64,000 nucleotides of DNA, taken from assembly GCA_031844405.1 (NCBI GenBank), contig JAUZVC010000002.1:620001-684000 (forward strand), written 5' to 3'. Position numbers and translations under genes: made by a program. Each line of letters begins with the position of its first letter. Within the stretch, counting starts at the first letter, position 1. Below the pieces are notes generated by a model. The model saw only the letters and a list, made by a program, of their open reading frames with translations, did not search any database and was not told where the DNA came from. Of this stretch, positions 1 to 6,923 are shown piece by piece. The stretch comes from Knoellia sp031844405 (GTDB lineage: Bacteria; Actinomycetota; Actinomycetes; Actinomycetales; Dermatophilaceae).

Positions 1-1
1 G

Positions 2-262
2 TGGCGGCTGGCGACCGCGCGGGCGGCGAGCGTGCCGGCATACGTCGTCTTCACCGACGCGACGCTCACCGCGATCGCGGAGAAGGCTCCGAGCGACGTG
101 GCCGGTCTCTCGTCGATCAGCGGCGTGGGCCAGCGCAAGCTCGACCTGTACGCCACCCAGGTGCTCGCGATCCTCGGCGGCGCGACACCCGCCGACGTGG
201 TCGAGAACGCAACAAATTTTCCGGACGAGTCCGATTCTGCCGCAACGGAATCCGGCGCCTGA
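2..262 (+). CDS. uvrD2: C-terminal end of a UvrD2-type DNA helicase (partial)
   Basis: The frame is open from the window edge and ends at TGA 260-262, so only about 86 residues are visible. They read as an HRDC domain: a run of WRLATARAASVPAYVVFTDA followed by a helix-hairpin-helix-like segment (SSISGVGQRKLDLY). HRDC domains close RecQ and actinobacterial UvrD2 helicases and help bind DNA. The divergence from nothing and direct proximity to whiB7 match the uvrD2-whiB7 neighbourhood known from mycobacteria, which favours UvrD2 over RecQ. The helicase motor domains lie outside the window, so the family assignment rests on the tail plus context. Confidence 0.75.
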   Translation, partial: WRLATARAASVPAYVVFTDATLTAIAEKAPSDVAGLSSISGVGQRKLDLYATQVLAILGGATPADVVENATNFPDESDSAATESGA

Positions 263-296
263 ACGGCGTCCTCGGGAAAACACCTCGTTAATTCCG

Positions 297-326
297 TTGC
301 ACGCCCTCCGAGCGCTCCCCTAACCT
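297..326 (+). promoter_or_regulatory. whiB7 promoter with AT-rich upstream element
   Basis: A -35-like TTGCAC (297-302) is separated by 18 bp from a -10-like TAACCT (321-326). The AT stretch TTAATT (288-293) lies just upstream of the -35. WhiB7-dependent promoters are known to carry an A/T block next to the -35 that is read by the WhiB7 AT-hook, so this layout is consistent with autoregulation. A perfect inverted repeat, GCACGAC-GAAC-GTCGTGC (338-355), lies at the expected 5' end of the transcript. The assignment is by eye. Confidence 0.5.
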
Positions 327-392
327 GATCTCACACAGCACGACGAACGTCGTGCCCAGACAGACCTACTGAGTGAAGGAGGGTTGGCCGCT

Positions 393-617
393 ATGGAGAC
401 CACGAAGAGCATCGCGACGGACTACACCGTCCCGTTCCGCACGCGTGAGCGCCAGGGCGCCCTGCCGACCCTCGCGCCCATCGCCGCCTCGGTTCAGGGG
501 ACCACTGTGTCCGCTGCCGGCATGGGTGCCCCGCTCGGCGCCGGTGTCCGCGCCGATGCCCCCTTCGGCTTCACCACGGGTGTTCTGTCCGCCTCCTGTC
601 AGGCGTCGCCGCTGTAG
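393..617 (+). CDS. upstream ORF in the whiB7 leader
   Basis: A 74-codon ORF starts at ATG 393, nine bases after a strong Shine-Dalgarno (AAGGAGGG, 376-383), and ends at TAG 615-617. It has no recognisable domain; the sequence is rich in Ala, Gly, Thr and Pro and ends CQASPL. Its stop codon lies in a small hairpin (GCTGT 611-615 paired with ACAGC 621-625) and is followed 21 bases later by an intrinsic terminator, before whiB7. In mycobacteria and Streptomyces whiB7 is controlled by ribosome-dependent attenuation through such a leader ORF. The role here is inferred from that layout, and the peptide itself may not matter. Confidence 0.7.
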   Translation: METTKSIATDYTVPFRTRERQGALPTLAPIAASVQGTTVSAAGMGAPLGAGVRADAPFGFTTGVLSASCQASPL

Positions 618-638
618 CCCACAGCGCGATTGGCCTCC

Positions 639-674
639 AGGCCGCGGAACCCACCCGGGATCCGCGGCCTTTTT
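639..674 (+). terminator. intrinsic terminator / attenuator before whiB7
   Basis: AGGCCGCGGA (639-648) and TCCGCGGCCT (661-670) form a perfect 10-bp stem with a 12-base loop and run into TTTTT (670-674). A competing small hairpin, GGCC-TCCA-GGCC (632-643), shares bases 640-643 with the left arm and could act as the antiterminator. It lies between the leader ORF and whiB7, where a ribosome stalled on the ORF could decide read-through. Confidence 0.8.
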
Positions 675-759
675 CGTTGTCCGTCGATCCGCAGACCACC
701 ACACAACCGACGCAACACAACCCCCACCTCGACCGGGTGGGAGAAGGAGGTGACACCCC

Positions 760-1047
760 GTGCAGCTGACCGACCTCATCGACGCACAGGAGTGCACTGC
801 GAACCTCGGGAACTCCGTGCCCTGTCGCGAGAACGACGCGGAGATCTGGTTCGCCGACACCCCCGCCGGAGTCGAGTTCGCCAAGGCGCTCTGTGCGACC
901 TGCCCCATCAGGGAGGCCTGCCTCGCGGGTGCCCTCACCCGGCAGGAGCCCTGGGGCGTCTGGGGAGGCGAGCTCTTCGAGCAGGGCGTCGTCATCCCCC
1001 GCAAGCGGCCCCGCGGCCGCCCGCGCAAGGAGACCGTCGCCGCATGA
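760..1047 (+). CDS. whiB7: WhiB7-type iron-sulfur transcription factor
   Basis: A 95-residue WhiB protein. The four cluster cysteines are C22, C45, C48 and C54 (CATCPIREAC core), with an extra C12. The turn GVWGG is at 66-70 and a C-terminal AT-hook RGRPRK at 85-90, which marks the WhiB7 subfamily. WhiB7 binds the primary sigma factor and activates intrinsic antibiotic-resistance genes. The GTG start at 760 follows GAAGGAGG (743-750) by nine bases. The gene sits behind a leader ORF plus terminator, so it is probably controlled by attenuation and by its own AT-hook-dependent promoter. Its position beside uvrD2 and an ABC1 kinase matches the mycobacterial neighbourhood. Confidence 0.93.
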   Translation: MQLTDLIDAQECTANLGNSVPCRENDAEIWFADTPAGVEFAKALCATCPIREACLAGALTRQEPWGVWGGELFEQGVVIPRKRPRGRPRKETVAA

Positions 1048-1127
1048 GCGGCAACCCGCAGCACCCGGTCGACACCGTCGACCGGCCCACGACCGCATGA
1101 CCACCCACCTGGATCCTTGGAGGAACC

Positions 1128-1259
1128 ATGTACCGCAGGCGAATGCACCAGGTTCGTCGCCAGCTGCACGAGCGCAACGTGCACGAAGCACAGCGCAAGG
1201 CGCAGGCCCACCTCGAGCGCGAGCGCATGCTCGCCGAGGTCCGCATGATCGTGCGATGA
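1128..1259 (+). CDS. small basic hypothetical protein (43 aa)
   Basis: ATG 1128 follows TTGGAGG (1117-1123) closely and the frame closes at TGA 1257-1259, giving 43 residues. The peptide is strongly basic and looks helical (MYRRRMHQVRRQLHERN start, then alternating Arg, Glu, Ala and Leu). There is no signal peptide, cysteine or known domain. It lies 80 bp downstream of whiB7 on the same strand and may be co-transcribed. Coding status rests on the ribosome-binding site and clean codon usage; I do not recognise a family. Confidence 0.55.
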   Translation: MYRRRMHQVRRQLHERNVHEAQRKAQAHLERERMLAEVRMIVR

Positions 1260-1421
1260 CCGACCAGGATCGGCGCCGCTCCCACGCCGGGGGCGGCGTC
1301 GTTCCATGTCCGGACCCGGCCGGCCGGCTCCCACCCACGTCGTATGCCGTCCGCTGACCACGTCCTGAGACGCGCCGCGTCCGTGGTGGACGGGTCGGTG
1401 CCGGCGTGGTTCGCTCGTCCC
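1260..1421 (+). other. intergenic stretch before the cysteine leader ORF
   Basis: No gene is seen here. A GC-rich hairpin (1272-1279 with 1293-1300, one G-U pair) may be a weak terminator for the preceding small gene. A full copy of the dispersed word GTATGCCGTCCGC sits at 1342-1354. Confidence 0.4.
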
Positions 1422-1496
1422 ATGTCGTCGACCGCAGCCGCCCGGACCCTCCCGGTGATGCCCGCTGCCGTCATGTGCTGTCGCTGTTGCCGCTGA
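1422..1496 (+). CDS. cysteine-rich leader peptide ORF upstream of cysteine dioxygenase
   Basis: A 24-codon ORF (ATG 1422, TGA 1494-1496) ends MCCRCCR, with four cysteine codons in the last six positions. In-frame ATGs at 1458 and 1473 could also be the start; the last gives only MCCRCCR. Short ORFs ending in cysteine runs are known in mycobacteria as cysteine-responsive attenuators of operons for sulfur metabolism. This one lies 87 bases upstream of a cysteine dioxygenase-rhodanese operon, which fits that role. The start codon and the RNA switch are not resolved: I see no clear -10 or Shine-Dalgarno for it. Confidence 0.6.
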   Translation: MSSTAAARTLPVMPAAVMCCRCCR

Positions 1497-1583
1497 CGCG
1501 TTCCCTCGTTCGACACCCGTCACCCGCACCCAGCACCCGGTCGCCCTCGCGCGCGACCCCCGACGACGTTCCCGGAGACTCCC

Positions 1584-2081
1584 ATGACCCTCGTTCGACC
1601 CGCGTCGGCCCTGCCCGGCGTCAACACCTTCACCCCCGTCCAGCTGCTGCGCGTCGCGCGGCTCTTCGCTGCCGACCCCGAGCTCCCGGACCTCCTGCCC
1701 GAGCGCGCCGAGGACCCCGGTGGCCGCAGGTGGCACCAGCTCGCCGAGACCCACCACCTCCAGCTCTGGGTCATCGAGTGGCCCATCGGTGCCGGCACCG
1801 GCTTCCACGACCACGGCGGCTCGCGCGGGGCCTTCACCGTCGTCCGTGGTGCGCTCACCGAGCGCCAGCTCGTGCACGGCGACCTCCACGATCGTGTCCT
1901 CGCCGAGGGCGAAGGGCGTGCCTTCGGCCCCAAGCACCTCCACGACGTCACCAACGAGGGGGACGTGACCGCGCTCAGCGTGCACGCCTACTCGCCCCGT
2001 CTCGACCAGATGGCGCACTACGACCTCGTCGACGGCGCCCTCGTGCCGTCCGGCGTCGAGCAGCGGGGAGTGGGCTGGTGA
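1584..2081 (+). CDS. cysteine dioxygenase
   Basis: A 165-residue cupin of the type I cysteine dioxygenase family, which oxidises cysteine to cysteine sulfinate with a non-haem iron. The iron ligands are visible as the pair H75 and H77 in FHDHGGSRG and a third histidine in KHLHDV near 118-120. The length is typical of bacterial members, shorter than the animal enzyme. ATG 1584 follows a GGAG. The stop overlaps the GTG of the rhodanese gene (GTGA), so the two are translationally coupled and likely act together in sulfur breakdown. The upstream poly-cysteine ORF suggests control by cysteine supply. Confidence 0.88.
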   Translation: MTLVRPASALPGVNTFTPVQLLRVARLFAADPELPDLLPERAEDPGGRRWHQLAETHHLQLWVIEWPIGAGTGFHDHGGSRGAFTVVRGALTERQLVHGDLHDRVLAEGEGRAFGPKHLHDVTNEGDVTALSVHAYSPRLDQMAHYDLVDGALVPSGVEQRGVGW

Positions 2082-2503
2082 CGACGTCGCAGCGGGGGAC
2101 TGGCATCGACGAGCTCCTCGCGCAGGCGCGCAGCCGGCTCGACCGGGTCTCGGCGCGCGACGCCTGGCGCGAGGTCCGCTCCGGCGAGGCCTGGCTCGTC
2201 GACATCCGGCCCGCGGCGCAGCGCGCCGAGGAGGGGGAGGTCGCACCGGGCCTCTCGCCGCTCGTCGTCGAGCGCAACGTCCTCGAGTGGCGCTTCGACC
2301 CGCGCCAGGAGGTGGCGCTGCCCGGCGTCGACTTCGACACCCGGGTCATCGTCCTCTGCCAGGAGGGCTACACCTCGAGCCTCGCCGCCGACGCCCTCCG
2401 CTCACTGGGGCTCGAGCGGGCGACCGACGTCGTGGGCGGGTTCGCCGCGTGGCGCGGTGAGGGCCTGCCGGTCGCCCGCACCACCCACCGGATCGGCGCC
2501 TGA
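2078..2503 (+). CDS. rhodanese-like sulfurtransferase
   Basis: A 141-residue single rhodanese domain. The catalytic cysteine is C94 in the loop CQEGYTS, and the C-terminal GGFAAWRGEGLPV is characteristic of the fold. GTG 2078 overlaps the cysteine dioxygenase stop. Rhodaneses move sulfane sulfur; with cysteine dioxygenase as partner this one probably handles persulfide or thiosulfate from cysteine turnover. The open frame extends further upstream, but the GTGA coupling makes 2078 the natural start. Confidence 0.85.
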   Translation: MTTSQRGTGIDELLAQARSRLDRVSARDAWREVRSGEAWLVDIRPAAQRAEEGEVAPGLSPLVVERNVLEWRFDPRQEVALPGVDFDTRVIVLCQEGYTSSLAADALRSLGLERATDVVGGFAAWRGEGLPVARTTHRIGA

Positions 2504-2521
2504 CGCCCTCGGGCCGGGTCC

Positions 2522-2527
2522 TAGGCT
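2522..2527 (+). promoter_or_regulatory. -10 box TAGGCT, leaderless promoter
   Basis: TAGGCT ends six bases before ATG 2534, so transcription would begin at or next to the start codon. Confidence 0.5.
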
Positions 2528-2533
2528 GGGGCC

Positions 2534-3109
2534 ATGCCCACGCTGACGATCGCCCAGGACCCGGCCGCTGACAAGGTGCTCAGCGAGGACCCGTTCGCGC
2601 TCCTCATGGGCATGCTCCTCGACCAGCAGTTCCCGATGGAACGCGCCTTCGCGGGACCCGCGAAGGTGCTCGATAGGTTCGGCACGCTCGACGTCTCCGA
2701 GATCGCCGCCGCCGACCCCGAGGAGTTCGCCGACCTCTGCGCGACCCCGCCCGCGGTGCACCGCTACGGCCGGTCGATGGCCGCCCGCATCCAGGCGCTC
2801 GCGACCGTGGTCCGCGACGACTACGCCGGGGACGCGAGCGGCATCTGGTCCGACGTGTCGTCCGGCGCCGAGCTCCTGGCCCGGGTCAAGGCGCTCCCCG
2901 GCTTCGGCGAGCAGAAGGCCAAGATCTTCGTCGCCCTCCTCGCCAAGCAGCTCGACGTCCGGCCCGAGGGCTGGGAGAAGGCCGCCGGCGCCTACTCCGA
3001 GACGGGCAGCTTCCGCTCGGTCGCCGACGTCGTCGACGCCGAGTCGCTGCAGAAGGTGCGCGACTTCAAGAAGTCGGCCAAGGCGGCGGCCAAGGCCGCG
3101 AAGGCCTGA
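2534..3109 (+). CDS. HhH-GPD family base-excision DNA repair protein
   Basis: A 191-residue protein of the actinobacterial HhH-GPD glycosylase-like family. It has the N-terminal helical lobe (DPFALLMGMLLDQQFPMERA) and a helix-hairpin-helix (ALPGFGEQKAKIFVALLAK, about residues 118-136). The family relates to DNA glycosylases that remove damaged bases, but its substrate is unknown. The C-terminus is a short Lys/Ala tail that could add DNA affinity. There is no Shine-Dalgarno; the -10 at 2522-2527 implies a leaderless mRNA. It is convergent with the ABC1 gene. Confidence 0.8.
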   Translation: MPTLTIAQDPAADKVLSEDPFALLMGMLLDQQFPMERAFAGPAKVLDRFGTLDVSEIAAADPEEFADLCATPPAVHRYGRSMAARIQALATVVRDDYAGDASGIWSDVSSGAELLARVKALPGFGEQKAKIFVALLAKQLDVRPEGWEKAAGAYSETGSFRSVADVVDAESLQKVRDFKKSAKAAAKAAKA

Positions 3110-3138
3110 GCCGAGCCGGTCCTGCGAACGCGGGCGGC

Positions 3139-3171
3139 CGGCATACGCGCGTCCTGCAGTCCGGTATGCCG
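3139..3171. repeat. inverted pair of the GGCATAC word between convergent genes
   Basis: CGGCATAC (3139-3146) and GTATGCCG (3164-3171) form an 8-bp inverted repeat around a 17-base loop. It lies between two convergent genes, where a terminator is expected. The right copy runs on as GTCCGC into the stop codon of the minus-strand ABC1 gene (3177-3179). Confidence 0.6.
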
Positions 3172-3176
3172 TCCGC

Positions 3177-4511
3177 TCACCGAGGCGGTGGCAGAGCGTC
3201 CTCGTCGATGCCGGGCACGTGCGCGAGGACCATCTCGCGCATGGGCACCGTCCCGCCGACCTGGCAGAGGACGCCGATGCAGCCCAGCCACACCCGGTGG
3301 ATGAGGAGGTACTCCGGCGGCAGGTTGAAGCGCAGCCCGACGAGGAACTCTTCGCGCCGCGGGTCCTGGATCGTCGCCGAGACCGAGCGCAGCCAGCTGC
3401 GGCTGAAGGTGAACGTCTCGTGCTCGAGCGGCTCGACGAAGGTTTGGAGGTAGTGCAGCAGCGCGGTGTCGGAGACCTCCACCCCGGGGCGGATGAAGCC
3501 GGCCCGGCGGAGCACCGCCCCGAGCGCTGCCTCGTCGCCGGCGAGCGTGTGGGTGATGAGCTCTCCGAGGGAGTCCGGCATGCCGTTCGGCAGCCGGTTG
3601 ACCGCGCCGAAGTCGAGGACGCCGAGCCGACCGTCGGGCGTGATGCGGAAGTTGCCGGGGTGCGGGTCGGCGTGCAGGAGGCGCGCCCGGTTGGGGCCAC
3701 GGAGGAGGAACTCGAGGTAGAGCGAGGCGGCCTGGTCCCGCTCGGCGGGGGTGCCGTCGGCGATGACCTGCGACAGCGGCCGCCCCTCGACCCACTCGGA
3801 GACGACGACCCGGGACGAGTGCGCGAGGACGTCGGGGACGAAGGCCTCCTCGTCGTCGCGGAACGCCCGGGCGAACGCCCGCTGGTGGCTCGCCTCGAGG
3901 TCGTAGTCGAGCTCCTCGCTCATCCGCTCCTTGACCTCGTCGAGGATGGGGCCCATGGCGATGCCGGGGATCCAGGCCCCGGCCAGCCGGGCCACGCGTG
4001 AGAGCTGGTTGATGTCCGAGAGCAGTGCCTCGCCGGCGCCGGGGTACTGGATCTTGACGGCGACGGGGCGACCGTCGCGCCACACGGCCCGATGCACCTG
4101 CCCGATCGACGCCGCCGCCACGGGACGGTCCTCGAAGGACTGGAACTTCGAGGTGCGCCAGCGCGGGCCGAGCTGCTCGGCGAGGATCGCGTGGACGCGC
4201 TCACCCGGCATCGGGGGAGCGGCGTCCTGGAGCTTGGTGAGGGTGGCGCGATAGGGACCGGCGAGCTCCTCGGGCATCGCGGCCTCCATGACCGAGAGTG
4301 CCTGGCCGAACTTCATCGCCCCGCCCTTGAGCTCACCGAGCACCGCGAAGAGCTGCTCGGCCGTGCGCGCCTGGAGCTCGGCCGCGATGGCCTCGGCGGG
4401 GGCGCCCCCGACCCGTCGTCCCAGTCCCACGGCCGCCCGGCCGGCGTGCCCCAGCGGCAGGCCGACGAGCTTGGCCGTGCGGGAGAGGGAGCGTCGGGGG
4501 ATGTCACTCAC
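3177..4511 (-). CDS. ABC1/AarF (UbiB-like) atypical kinase family protein
   Basis: A 444-residue ABC1 family protein. Visible motifs are the family KxGQ signature in KGGAMKFGQALSVME, the alanine-rich nucleotide loop AAASIGQVHRA with VAVKIQYPG, the catalytic HADPHPGNF and the metal-binding DFG in VLDFGAVNRL. Bacterial members are linked to quinone or lipid metabolism; the mycobacterial homologue Rv3197 lies beside whiB7 and has been tied to antibiotic tolerance. The start GTG 4511 overlaps the TGA of the upstream CxxC protein (GTGA), so they are coupled. The stop is followed directly by GCGGACGGCATAC. Confidence 0.85.
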   Translation of the reverse strand: MSDIPRRSLSRTAKLVGLPLGHAGRAAVGLGRRVGGAPAEAIAAELQARTAEQLFAVLGELKGGAMKFGQALSVMEAAMPEELAGPYRATLTKLQDAAPPMPGERVHAILAEQLGPRWRTSKFQSFEDRPVAAASIGQVHRAVWRDGRPVAVKIQYPGAGEALLSDINQLSRVARLAGAWIPGIAMGPILDEVKERMSEELDYDLEASHQRAFARAFRDDEEAFVPDVLAHSSRVVVSEWVEGRPLSQVIADGTPAERDQAASLYLEFLLRGPNRARLLHADPHPGNFRITPDGRLGVLDFGAVNRLPNGMPDSLGELITHTLAGDEAALGAVLRRAGFIRPGVEVSDTALLHYLQTFVEPLEHETFTFSRSWLRSVSATIQDPRREEFLVGLRFNLPPEYLLIHRVWLGCIGVLCQVGGTVPMREMVLAHVPGIDEDALPPPR

Positions 4512-5155
4512 CCGGCCATTGTGTCGTGACCTCCTGACGCCGGTGCGCGGAGTCCCGAACCCACGCTCGCGCCGGATCGCACGCGCGACCGCGACGGCAC
4601 GCAGGACGGGCACAGCGGATGTCGCTCCCAGTGCCGATGGGTCACGGTCGGGCCGGCGACCTCGAGCTCGGTCGACACACCCACGAGCCGTGTCGCGCCG
4701 GCGACGGCACCGAGGACGACGGTCGCCGTGACCGCGGCGGTGAGGACGCCGAGACCGCCGGGTGGGAGTGCGACGGGATCCAGGGTGAGGCGGCTGCTCG
4801 GCAGGGCGCCCACCGCGTCGAGGTCGTGGGCGGTGAGGGCGTGGCAGCGCCAGCACGCACCGCTGCCCGGGGCGACGAGGGGGCCGACCGTGGCGACGTC
4901 GCCCTCGCACGTCACCGGCAGGTGCAGGATCCCGGCCCGGTGCCACGGTGCGGTCGCCTCGACGGTCACCGTGCGTCCGGCCACGAGCACGACCGCAGCC
5001 GGGCGCTCGCGAGGGCTCGTCGCCATGAGGGCCTCCGCCGCGTCGGCCGCGAACGGCCCGCCGTGCACCCGGGACGCCCCGGTCAGGCGCAGCTGACGGC
5101 TGATCTCGTCGGGGAGGCCACCTCGGCCGTCCACGACGATGAGCGGCTGTGGCAT
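4508..5155 (-). CDS. CxxC...CxxC protein related to TOMM/ThiF-like cyclodehydratase proteins
   Basis: A 215-residue protein with two cysteine pairs, C101-W-R-C104 and C182-P-S-C185, expected to form a zinc tetrathiolate. The stretch GPLVAPGSGACWRC resembles the corresponding part of ThiF/YcaO-associated leader-binding proteins. It lacks the glycine-rich ATP loop of an E1 enzyme, and no YcaO or precursor peptide is visible nearby, so I would not call it a bacteriocin enzyme. ATG 5155 follows GGAGG by five bases. It overlaps the ABC1 kinase start, suggesting a joint function. Function unknown. Confidence 0.6.
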   Translation of the reverse strand: MPQPLIVVDGRGGLPDEISRQLRLTGASRVHGGPFAADAAEALMATSPRERPAAVVLVAGRTVTVEATAPWHRAGILHLPVTCEGDVATVGPLVAPGSGACWRCHALTAHDLDAVGALPSSRLTLDPVALPPGGLGVLTAAVTATVVLGAVAGATRLVGVSTELEVAGPTVTHRHWERHPLCPSCVPSRSRVRSGASVGSGLRAPASGGHDTMAG

Positions 5156-5240
5156 CGGGGCCTCCGGATCGTGGGGTCCGGCCAATCTCGCACAGCGCCG
5201 GCCCCGGGCCGCTGGGTCATCCACAGGCTTCGGACGTGCT

Positions 5241-5270
5241 GCGGCCCCCGGTGACGACACCGGGGGCCGC
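5241..5270 (-). terminator. terminator of the DUF5679 gene
   Basis: A perfect 13-bp stem (GCGGCCCCCGGTG 5241-5253 with 5258-5270) and a four-base loop, 20 bases past the stop of the zinc-ribbon gene. There is no long T tract, as is common in actinobacteria. Confidence 0.6.
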
Positions 5271-5290
5271 GGGAACGAGAAGGAGGGCGG

Positions 5291-5452
5291 TCAGGCCTTG
5301 CCGAGAATGCGGTTGAGGTTCGTGCCGCACACGGGGCACTTGCCCTTGGCCATCCGGCGTCCGTTGTCGGAGACGACGACGTTGCCCTCGGCCTCGCGCT
5401 TCTCCTTGCACTTGACGCAGTAGAACTCGCCCTTGTAGGTCTCGTCAGCCAT
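5291..5452 (-). CDS. DUF5679 zinc-ribbon protein (53 aa)
   Basis: A 53-residue protein with CVKC near residue 12 and CPVC near residue 39, forming a small zinc ribbon. The sequence between, with DNGRRMAKGKCPVCGTNL, matches the widespread actinobacterial DUF5679 family of unknown function. ATG 5452 follows AAGGAG by about five bases, and a -10-like TAGGGT (complement of 5501-5506) lies upstream. It is transcribed alone and ends in its own hairpin. Confidence 0.85.
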   Translation of the reverse strand: MADETYKGEFYCVKCKEKREAEGNVVVSDNGRRMAKGKCPVCGTNLNRILGKA

Positions 5453-5732
5453 TGCAACTCCTTGGTCGTGGTGCCGCGGATCAGCGGCGATGACGGTTTC
5501 ACCCTAGACCGCACGAGCACGCATTCGTGCTGAGCCACGCTCGCCCCACGCGGGCGTGGCGGGGGGTTTGTCGCACGCCGGGTGCCCCATCGGTCCCGGG
5601 AGCCACAGGGGCCCCTTGAGCCCCACCTGGAGGTCGTCGGATGCACTCCCGTCCACCCCGGGCGTATGCCGTCTCGCCCCGACGCGAGGGCGCCCCACCG
5701 CGCGCCACCCGGGCGTTGTCAGGTCCACGCCC

Positions 5733-5738
5733 TACCGT
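5733..5738 (+). promoter_or_regulatory. -10 box TACCGT, leaderless promoter
   Basis: TACCGT ends seven bases before the GTG start at 5746. The rest of the 5453-5732 gap holds a GGCATAC-type copy at 5664-5670, the promoter region of the minus-strand DUF5679 gene, and no convincing gene. Confidence 0.45.
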
Positions 5739-5745
5739 GGGGCGC

Positions 5746-6288
5746 GTGAGCACCGAGGACATCGAGGTCCGGCGCAGCCACCGACGCCGCCGCACGGTGA
5801 GCGCGCGCCGTGAGGGCGACCGCGTCGTCGTCCTCATCCCGGCGTCGATGTCGCGTGCCGAGGAGCGCCTCTGGGTGGCCCGCATGGTCGAGCGTCTCGA
5901 GGCGGGGGAGCGGCGTCGACGTCCGAGCGACCTCGACCTCATGGCGCGTGCCACCGAGCTCTCCGAGCGCTATCTCGGTGGCCACGCCCGGCCGCGCAGC
6001 ATCCGGTGGGTCACCAACCAGCGTTCGCGGTGGGGCAGCTGCACGCCGTCCGACGGCTCGATCCGCCTCTCGGACCGTCTCCAGGGGATGCCCGGCTACG
6101 TCGTCGACTACGTCATCCTCCACGAGCTCGCACACCTGCTCGTCGCCGGCCACAACCGCGACTTCTGGACGCTGCTGCGCTCCTACCCCAAGCTCGAGCG
6201 GGCCCGCGGCTTCCTCGACGGGGTCGCCCTCGCCAAGGGGATCGACGTCTCCGACGAGGACGACGACGTCGAGGGCGCCACCGCCTGA
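5746..6288 (+). CDS. DUF45/YgjP-like metallopeptidase
   Basis: A 180-residue M48-related zinc metallopeptidase of the DUF45/WLM type. The zinc site is HELAH in VILHELAHLL with a second element HNRDFW; the conserved WGSCTPSDGSIRLS precedes it. E. coli YgjP of this family is associated with nucleotide and metal handling, but actinobacterial members are uncharacterised. The GTG start at 5746 fits a leaderless mRNA. The C-terminus is acidic (SDEDDDVEG). It is convergent with the NUDIX gene, with 23 bp between stops. Confidence 0.82.
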   Translation: MSTEDIEVRRSHRRRRTVSARREGDRVVVLIPASMSRAEERLWVARMVERLEAGERRRRPSDLDLMARATELSERYLGGHARPRSIRWVTNQRSRWGSCTPSDGSIRLSDRLQGMPGYVVDYVILHELAHLLVAGHNRDFWTLLRSYPKLERARGFLDGVALAKGIDVSDEDDDVEGATA

Positions 6289-6311
6289 CCGCGGCGGCTC
6301 AGGTCACCGGC

Positions 6312-6923
6312 TCAGAGGCCGAGGCTGCGCCGCGTCGCGGCGACGAGGGCGGAGATCTCGTCCCTCGACCCCTTGGGCAACCCGTCCGTGGGCCACCAGG
6401 CGACGTCGAGGGACTCGGCGCTCGTCACCGGCACGGCCTCGCGGTCGACGATTGCGGCGAAGCGGACGTCGAGGTGGGAGCGGCACCAGCCGAAGTCGCC
6501 GCCCAGCTCGTGGTGGTCGAGCTGCACGACGACGGGGTCCGGGGTCACGTCCGCGATCCCCGACTCCTCCCGCCCCTCGCGGGTCGCGGCGGCGAGCAGG
6601 GTCGGGTCGCTCGACTCGAGGTGCCCGCCGAACTGGAACCACTCCCGAGCCCGCCGGTGGTGCGTGAGCAGCACGTGACCGGCATCGGGCGTGATGACGA
6701 GGCAGCTCGCGGTGAGGTGGTCACGCACCCCGGCCTTGGCGACCGTGGCCGGCCCTTCCTCGAGATGCGCCAGGTATGCCGTCCGCAACCGTTCCTGCCC
6801 CGCGTCCGGAGGCGTCCACGCACCGAGCACGCGGAGGACGTCGGCGTGGAGGTGGGCGAAGTCGCTCGCGACGGCGACGTCCTGCGCGGGCTGGTCCTCC
6901 TCGGTCGACAGGCCGCCCGTCAT
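6312..6923 (-). CDS. NUDIX hydrolase
   Basis: A 203-residue NUDIX protein. The box reads GGHLESSDPTLLAAATREGR followed by EESGI; the REGREESG core is intact, while the spacing before it is one residue longer than the textbook motif. It should hydrolyse a nucleoside diphosphate linked to another moiety; the substrate is unknown. ATG 6923 overlaps the TGA of the DUF2342 gene (ATGA), so the pair is coupled. A GGCATAC copy inside the gene (6774-6780) encodes Thr-Ala-Tyr. Confidence 0.85.
   Translation of the reverse strand: MTGGLSTEEDQPAQDVAVASDFAHLHADVLRVLGAWTPPDAGQERLRTAYLAHLEEGPATVAKAGVRDHLTASCLVITPDAGHVLLTHHRRAREWFQFGGHLESSDPTLLAAATREGREESGIADVTPDPVVVQLDHHELGGDFGWCRSHLDVRFAAIVDREAVPVTSAESLDVAWWPTDGLPKGSRDEISALVAATRRSLGL

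Noticed and set aside
1044..1100. An 18-codon ORF overlapping the whiB7 stop by ATGA
   Set aside because: It is very short, with no motif; the ATGA could be chance. Left out without conservation data.
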